Positions 57,906 through 64,000 of a stretch of 64,000 bases of DNA are shown one piece after another; within the stretch, counting starts at the first letter, position 1; each line of letters starts with the position of its first letter. Both the position numbers and the translations under genes were made by a program. The stretch is from Azolla pinnata (taxonomy: Eukaryota; Streptophyta; Polypodiopsida; Salviniales; Salviniaceae): positions 1 through 64,000 of the forward strand of contig JBBBWG010001559.1 in the NCBI GenBank assembly GCA_037176905.1, written 5' to 3'. The notes beneath the pieces were generated by a model. It ran no database searches and had not been told where the DNA came from. It saw only the letters and a program-made list of their open reading frames with translations.

Positions 57906-59047
57906 CTACATTGTGTACAAGGATTTCAATTCCTTCAGTTTATCCAAGGATAGTGTATCTTCTGAAGTGCTTTTCTCCTGGTTCGGAAGAAGGTATGCGC
58001 TGCCACTTTGAAGCGTAATCGCATTATCAATTAGATCCAGAGCAGATGCTTGAATGTGTGGCCCTGCAAGTTTTAAAGATAGCAAGAATCGGCCACAACA
58101 GGCTAAAGATTCTAGAATGTAACTTGCAAGGTGGAGATCGAATGATAGGCTAGTATTGACGGGCTTTCCATGGCTAGCACGATTCGCTTCTTCTTCTTCC
58201 TCTACTACTACTACTACTTGTTCTTCTCCTTGTTGAGAGGAGGAGCATTGCTTCCACCAATGCAGCGTGTCGATTATATCGGTCAAAGCCGATGGTGGAA
58301 GCTCGACTTTGAAAATGCGCGAGAGCTCATGGCCCACGTCAACCAAAAATCTCAGCTTCTCTTCCCGATCAGTTGCTCTTCTCCATTCCCTCTTGAACGC
58401 ATCGCATGTCATCGAAGGCAAGCATTTCTTGTCAACAGCGGCGGCACGATGATGGGAGAGCGGCCCCGATGAACCGATCTTCGACCTCGGATCAACCGGG
58501 GAGTTCCCCGAGTTCTCGACTTCTTCTTCTCGAGGGCAGCTGGAGTCCGTCGGTCGGATCACGATGCCCGCATTGTTGACGTCGAAATCGTCCAGGGCTT
58601 TGTGAAGCCTGCCAGATGCGTCGAATGACCAAGCGGGCGATGCCGCGGTATGCAGTGCTCCGGATTCCTGCGCTGTTCTCCGACGGAATGGTTTGATGTG
58701 CGCCATGGAGACCTGAGCAATGCGGATCGGCAAAAGACGGACATGAAAAAGAAATGGAGTGGCAAGAGGAGATGGAGCCAGCGGAAACCCTAAGCGATGG
58801 AGTAGATGCAAGAAATCAAGCAATGGAATCCTAGAACAAATCGAACGATGATGTCAGGAAGAAGAAGAAGAAGAAGAAGAAGAAGAAGAAGGGGGAGGAG
58901 GGTTACCAGGGCGGCGAACGTGGGGTAATCGGCGTTCTGTGCGGCAGCGCGCTTCTTGGCCGCGTCGACTTCCCTGCGCAGGGCTTCATCCTGGACGGCG
59001 CTCCGCAGCTCCTTGCTGTGCTTCGTCTTGGCGGCGAGCTCCGCCAT
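57906..59047 (-). CDS. CCDC103-like protein (dynein-attachment N-domain plus RPAP3_C)
   Basis: Two exons, 59047-58907 and 58712-57906 (minus strand), with GT-AG borders, 315 residues. The N-terminal part is a charged helix (KELRSAVQDEALRREVDAA) leading to ADYPTFAALVSMAHIKPF. This matches the pattern of the CCDC103/PR46b N-domain (YEEFRxxVLASHLKPL). Residues about 145-275 match the RPAP3 C-terminal (monad-binding) fold: FKREWRRA, LRFLVDVGHELSRIFKVELP and later ILESLACCGRFLLSLKL. In animals and algae CCDC103 helps attach axonemal dynein arms. Seed plants other than cycads and Ginkgo have no cilia, so the role here is unknown; a link to R2TP/HSP90 assembly is a guess from the RPAP3_C domain. An acidic run VVVVVEEEEE splits the domain. 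Domain calls are from memory of the families. Confidence 0.75.
58858..58892 (+). repeat. GAA run in CCDC103-like intron
   Basis: About eleven GAA units (TTC on the coding strand) just inside the 5' splice site of the only intron. A second GAA run lies upstream of the start codon at 59104-59145, probably in the leader. Confidence 0.95.
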
Positions 59048-59204
59048 CGCCCGCCACGCTCGCCCGCTCTGCAGAGAAGAAGATGCAGACGAAGAAACGC
59101 AGAGGAAGAAGAAGAAGAAGAAGAAGAAGAAGAAGACGAAGAAGAAAACGGCCACCGTCTTTCTTTAATCGCTGCAAATACCCTTTTCATACTTTCTGTG
59201 ATGC

Positions 59205-59210
59205 CCCTCT

Positions 59211-59243
<33 letters not shown>

Positions 59244-59530
59244 ACTATTGTTTTTCGTAGATTGTAATGTTCGCATTCGCCGGAAATATCGAACGCGAAT
59301 TTGCGAATGATAAACGTATGTGAGTATTAATCGTATAATACTCTAGTCGTAGCCCACCGGCAAGGCCAAATGGTTTTCTAGTAGATTGTAATGTTCGCAT
59401 TCACCGGAATATATCAGGCGCGAATGTGCGAATGATAAACGGATGTGAGTATTAATCGTGTAATACTTCAGTCGTGAAAAAAAATCAGTTTCAATTTGTA
59501 TGAAGTGAAGCGTATAGCCCACTGTTAAGG
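59205..59530 (+). repeat. CAA run followed by 124-bp tandem duplication
   Basis: CAA units (59212-59240) lead into two copies of GTAGATTGTAATGTTCGCAT at 59257 and 59381, each followed by AATGATAAACG.ATGTGAGTA. A third, partial match (AGCCCAC..T.AAGGC.AAATGG) continues near 59516. Confidence 0.9.
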
Positions 59531-61189
59531 CAAAATGGTTTTATAGTATGAATTGGGTTTTGGCTCTTACTTACTTTCATTTAATTAATATTTATTAATT
59601 GTTTTTTATTTTATTTAGAAAAAAGAAGGGTTCATTTCATACTTTAGAGCTTTTAAACTCGAATACGAATGCACAAATGCATTCTTTTCTAAAATCTATG
59701 CTGTTATTATTGTTACTATTATTACTGCTATTGTTGTTACTATTATCTCTATACAAACTACATAATATTACCAAATGAATTCCTATCATTAGTTATAAAA
59801 TGAATGCACAGATATTGCAACAAAGTATAGAACAAATGTCTCACCATTAGCTTCCAAAGATAATCAAGCTTGTGGCTAAAATCAAACTATCTTGATGGGC
59901 AAAACAACCACCTAAGAGGCACAAACTGCCATCTAAGAGATCGCAAATAGATCTTAAAAAAAGGATACCTTCTCCACATTGTTAGAAACAGACTACATAA
60001 AATTGGGAGATTCGTTACAGTATTAATACTCAGATGCGCAACAGTGCTTCATATGTCCAATCAATTAGTTAATTAGACCATCGAACTCCGATCGGAACGA
60101 ACTTTGTTCCATGAGAATCGCATAATCGGATCACAAAACTCATCGGATCGAAAACTAGTTAAGAATGCAATCGAGCAGCAAAAGCTCGAGCCGATCGGAA
60201 CCAACTCTGTACCATGGCATCACATACTATGAAATCGGCCGGAAGTTTCCGGTCAAACTAAGGGCATTCTTCTTCGGTACAACTCTTGAGGCGATCTCGA
60301 TCAATTTTCTATCGTTCACGATTCTCCAGGACCCTAAACCCTACACGGAAACAGAAGCTGCACAACTCTACAACAGTTTGACTTGGTGGGGAGGGGCCCG
60401 CATGAACATTTGCTACGTAAATTCTCAGTTGTGCATGCATGCAGGTTGGCGATGGAAGTCCAGATCTCCATGGCCCCATTATGAACACGCCACCCTACGC
60501 AGACATAGCTGATGAACGATCAATTTGTCGAGTTAAAAAAAAAGAAGCAAACTTCATCAAAACATTTAGCTATGTTGATGAACCAAGCAAGATGTCTTGT
60601 ACAGAGGCTTTCTGTTGTCAGCAACTGCATGCTTTTGCCGAATCGCGACTCAATAGAACCCTAATCGAGAGCACACCGTAGAGGTTTTGGGGTATTCGCT
60701 TGAAATCTCTAATCAAAAGAAGGTCCAACCAACCTTCATTATCAGATTGCCAACTTGGGTACCACTCGGTACATGGGCAGCAATGTATCGAGTATCGTTT
60801 GCTTAGAAGATCATTGGTCTCACGGTTACAATCGTTTGTGTCAACGACACAATGGTGTTTTAGACGATGGGTTTATTCTTAATCAGTGTAGTTAGGGACA
60901 GCACCAGCACTAATGACAAACCCAAAGCCTGCTTAATCACCCTCAAATTGCACTAACTGCAACCAATTCCTTCACTAATTGTCACCAGACTCTTACACAC
61001 TAGCCAGTCTGCTGATGATGCTCATTACCATATATACAAAGCGGAACTGGTACGAAAAAGAAACAGTTACCGTGGATCTAGGTATACATACATATATACG
61101 AACATTGAAACCAGTGTTTTTGTTTGTTTTATAGCAGTGCTAGCTGCTCTCTTTTCCTTCACACTTCTCCCTGTGTGCTTGTTGATGAA
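59531..61189. other. Intergenic, no gene recognised
   Basis: AT-rich spacer. An open frame at 60165-60512 has no family resemblance that I know and no support from splice sites, so it is not called. Confidence 0.55.
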
Positions 61190-61800
61190 GCATGGGGCTG
61201 TGGTGGTGGTGGTGGTGGTAGTTCTCACTCAAAACTACCATGGCAAAACACGCCTTTGGCAATGTTTCCGATGGTGGTGATTTGAAGTGGTTACTCAAAA
61301 ACTTCCCATGGGCAGTAGAGAGGCATTTGCAGTGCTGATGGTGGTGGTGGTGGGTTCTGAGCCAAACTCCCATGGGCAGTAGAGAGGCATTTGCAGCTAC
61401 TGACTGGGTTCTGAGCCAAACTCCCATGGGAAGTAGGGAGGCATTTTTGCAGCTACTGACTGGGTTCTTAGCCAAACTCCCCATGGGAGGCATTTGCAGC
61501 TGATGACTGGTTGTCAGCCAAACTCGCACGGCAATACATGCATATTTTTGCAGCTACTGACTGGGTTCTTAGCCAAACTCCCCATGGGCAGTAGAGGCAT
61601 TTGCAGCTGATGACTGGTTGTCAGCCAAACTCGCACGGCAATACAGGCATTTGTGCAGCTACTGACTGGGTTCTTAGCCAAACTCCCATGGGCAGTAGAG
61701 GCATTTGCAGCGTTGATGGTGGTGGTGGTGGTGGTGGTGGGGGGGGGGGGTTCTTTAAGCCAAGCTCCGATGGCAGAAGTGGAGAGGCATTTGCAGGTAC
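61190..61800 (+). repeat. About 63-bp minisatellite downstream of carrier gene
   Basis: About eight or nine units built on AGCCAAACTCCCATGGGCAG, TAGAGGCATTTGCAGC and TACTGACTGGGTTCT, with two units carrying a GGT microsatellite (about 61199-61218 and 61714-61740). Two longer units pair a TGATGACTGGTTGTC variant with a GCACGGCAATACA variant. Confidence 0.93.
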
Positions 61801-62008
61801 CAACTGAGGTAGCGGGTGGGGGCTGACGCTGCGCGCAAAGCTACACGAACACGAACAGGAGGGCGGAAACATGTGTGTAAAACCAAACCATACATACATA
61901 TGCACACAATGTCAGCTCGCTGCGGAAGACGACGACGAAGACGAAGAAGGAAGAAGGAAGAAGGAAGATCCGGCGCCGAAAGCGATCCCCCCTCCCCGGA
62001 ATCCTTTT

Positions 62009-64000
62009 TTATCTGGCGATGGAGGTGGAGACGGAGGAGACGGTGTTGAGCGCCTTGCGGAGGAGCTCGAGCGTGAGGAAGAGGACGACGGTGAAGGGGC
62101 CCTGGCGGGTGAGCGTGGGGAGGAAGCCCTTGTAGAGGGCGAGGAAGCTGCCCTCCTGGCGAACGGTCTTGAGGGCGCAATCGAGGGGGCTCGAATAAGG
62201 GCAAGGGCAGCCGGGCTGAGCCTTCATCGTCATGATGCGGGTGCGAACTACGTCGATGGGATTGGAGGCCGCGGCTGCAACGGTTCCCGCGGCGAAGCTC
62301 GCCACAACATACAGCGCCGGGCCCTCTCCCCCGAGCATTCCGCTCCTCAGCAAGCCTTCCTTGATGTGGTCGTATGCTGCCAATTGGCATGCTGTTACCA
62401 CCATCGCTCGCTGCACTGTCAGCGCCGATCCCGTCCACAGTGCTAGCACCCCCTCCTGCTTCACCATCGTCACCAGCGCGTCCATCACGTCCTTGTAGTT
62501 CCTCCGCTCGCTCGGCGGCAGCAGCCCGTCCGCCTGCCACATATATAAAATTTCGTTCATTCATTCGCTCGCTCGATTCATTCGCTCGATTCAATTCAAT
62601 TCAATCACTCAAATCATTCATTCATCCAATTCAATTCAATTCAATTCAATTCAACCACTCAAATCATTCATTCATTCATTCATTCAATTCAATTCAGTTC
62701 AATTCAATCACTCAAATCATTCATTCATTCAATTCCTTCGTTCAATTCGTTCGTATAAAGACCGTGTTATGAAAACAGTTCGTTCGTTCATCCATCCATT
62801 CATAAGAAGACCATTCACTCGTTCATTCATCCATCCATCCATCCATCCATCCATCCATCCATTCATATAAAGATCAGGAGTGAAATCGTTCGTTCATCCA
62901 TCCATTCATTCATAGGAAGGTCACGAGTGAGATCGTTCCTTCTTCCATCCATCCATTCGTTCATATGAAGATCCATCCATGCATTCATTCATATAAAGAT
63001 CAGGAATGAAATCGTTCGTTCATCCATCCATTCATTCACATCCATGCATTCTTTCATATAAAGATCAGGAATGAAATCGTTCGTTCATCCATCCATTCAT
63101 TCATAGGAAGGTCACGAGTGAGATGGTTCCTTCTTCCGTTTGACCATTCATTCATATGAAGATCATTCGTTCATTCATTCATTCCTTCTTCCATCCATTC
63201 TTTCATATGAAGATCGTTCATTCATTCATTCATTCATTCATTCCTTCTTCCATCCATTCTTTCATATGAAGATTGTTCGTTCATTCATTCATTCATTCAT
63301 TCTTTCTTCCATCCATTCTTTCATATGAAGATTGTTCGTTCGTTCATTCATTCCTTCTTCCATCCATTCATTCATATGAAGATCATTCATCCATTCATTC
63401 ATCAAGGGTGCTTGGGTACATCCCTTAAATCAAGTCTAATGACCCCAGATCTAGGACTGGTTCTAGGAGCTTAGGTGTGTGGGGATGGTCTTTAACATTG
63501 GATCAATTCACGTTCGATGGATCTCTCAAACAGTCAGACCAATCTGCATGTCGCATTCGCTCCGAAAAGCTCCACAAAATTAGGCACAGTTTTAACAGTT
63601 TTTCTAAACAGTTTCTTGCTTTGGAGCTCCCAACCCTGATTTACTGTGAACCAGAACGAACCGGATCTGTCTCGTCTATCGCTAGCTTCAGGTAAACAGA
63701 AACTTCGAAACCCTAAAAGGACAGGTTTTTCAGGTTTAGAATCCAGACCTGCATTCTGACCATGGCGAGATCTGCGGGGTTCCCGACGACGGCACCGACC
63801 CCGCCAGCAACGAGCCCGGCCGCTACCTTCTTGAACACAGGCAGGCCTCCTTTCCTGGCAGGATCCCGCCATTGATGCTTCAGCAGCTCGTACAGGCCCA
63901 TCCTCGTCGTCGAGTACAGGCTCTGCCTCAGAATCGTGGCGGAGATCCCGGTGAAGAGGCTATGGAGGCCTTCGGACTGCACGAGGCGGAGGCCCACGGA
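62009..64000 (-). CDS. DIC: Mitochondrial dicarboxylate/uncoupling-type carrier (3' part)
   Basis: SLC25 inner-membrane carrier closest to plant DIC/PUMP4-6 (uncoupling protein 5), which exchange malate, oxaloacetate, phosphate or sulfate. Exons seen are 64000-63749 (continuing beyond the window) and 62533-62009. The 5' portion, with the start codon and first carrier repeat, is outside. Repeat 2 reads SLFTGISATILRQSLYSTTRMGLYE and VGNPADLAMVRMQADG, where the carrier signature PxDxx(K/R) is partly changed as in relatives. Repeat 3 has SNPIDVVRTRIM. RRNYKDVMDALVTM and QRAMVVTACQLAAYDHIKE are characteristic of this subgroup. The C-terminus ends STSIAR. The single visible intron, of 1.2 kb, is filled with ATTC/ATCC repeats. 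Confidence 0.9.
62550..63400 (+). repeat. ATTC/ATCC microsatellite with higher-order units
   Basis: Fills most of the carrier intron. Plain CATT and AATTC runs (62560-62740) grade into larger units of about 70-95 bp marked by TCATATGAAGATC and TTCCTTCTTCCATCCATTC. Several copies are nearly identical (for example three around 63170-63340). Confidence 0.93.

Noticed and set aside
60165-60681. Two overlapping open frames, 115 and 80 codons
   Set aside because: No recognisable domain, no neighbouring exons and ordinary AT-rich context.
61140-61529. 129-codon frame with repeated LLPMGVWLRTQS
   Set aside because: By-product of the 63-bp minisatellite downstream of the carrier gene.
1-64000. CRISPR arrays, operons or a biosynthetic gene cluster
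   Set aside because: This is plant nuclear DNA; the tandem arrays lack the repeat-spacer form and the genes belong to unrelated pathways.

Overview
The window is nuclear DNA from a flowering plant. The genes have GT-AG introns and the families are plant ones: R2R3-MYB, a Gnk2/DUF26 secretory protein, a group I bZIP, a group A PP2C, AIRP2 and a single-exon presenilin. A monocot is suggested weakly by the very GC-rich DUF26 gene beside AT-rich neighbours, and by interstitial telomeric repeats of the hexamer type (CCCTAA)n rather than the usual plant heptamer. Species cannot be fixed from the sequence alone.

Layout. 0-2 kb: alternating purine-pyrimidine microsatellite and gene-poor DNA. 2.1-5.8 kb (-): complete 11-exon A1-type cyclin. 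8.8-13.5 kb (+): MYB80-type tapetum regulator whose last exon is a huge low-complexity open frame. 15.9-17.0 kb (+): intronless DUF26 protein with an extensin-like linker. 18-20 kb: retroelement debris. 19.9-20.8 kb: an inverted-repeat-bounded microsatellite touching the leader of a group I bZIP gene (22.6-25.1 kb, +). 26.3-29.1 kb (+): MAT2B/RmlD-like Rossmann protein. 30.6-32.8 kb (+): lipoate-protein ligase A-like enzyme. 33-39 kb: intergenic DNA with a MULE-type MITE remnant and several satellites. 39.4-41.7 kb (+): group A PP2C. 43.7-44.1 kb: telomere-like arrays just upstream of a glycine-rich hnRNP gene (44.2-46.5 kb, +). 50.2-50.6 kb: intact-ended MULE MITE with 9-bp target duplication. 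51.0 kb: 100-N assembly gap. 51.7-54.5 kb (+): AIRP2-type RING E3. 56.1-57.5 kb (+): presenilin. 57.9-59.0 kb (-): CCDC103-like protein. 62.0-64.0 kb (-): the 3' part of a mitochondrial dicarboxylate/uncoupling carrier that runs off the window.

The genes do not form a pathway or cluster; this is an ordinary euchromatic gene neighbourhood. Two of them (PP2C, AIRP2) belong to families used in ABA signalling, but nothing links them beyond proximity. For the genes that I spliced by hand, exon phases sum to whole codons, which supports the models.

What stands out is the density of local tandem duplication and simple-sequence growth, some of it inside genes. The MYB80-like gene is the strongest case: a conserved DNA-binding half is joined to an Asn/Ser/Asp/Ile-rich tail of about 800 residues, a third intron appears with a duplicated in-frame 5' splice site, and the 3' splice site of intron 1 is repeated upstream. 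Other notable points are human-type telomere arrays at the hnRNP promoter, a CCDC103 (dynein-arm attachment factor) homologue in a plant lineage without cilia, and an 11-12-residue repeat in the PP2C N-terminus.
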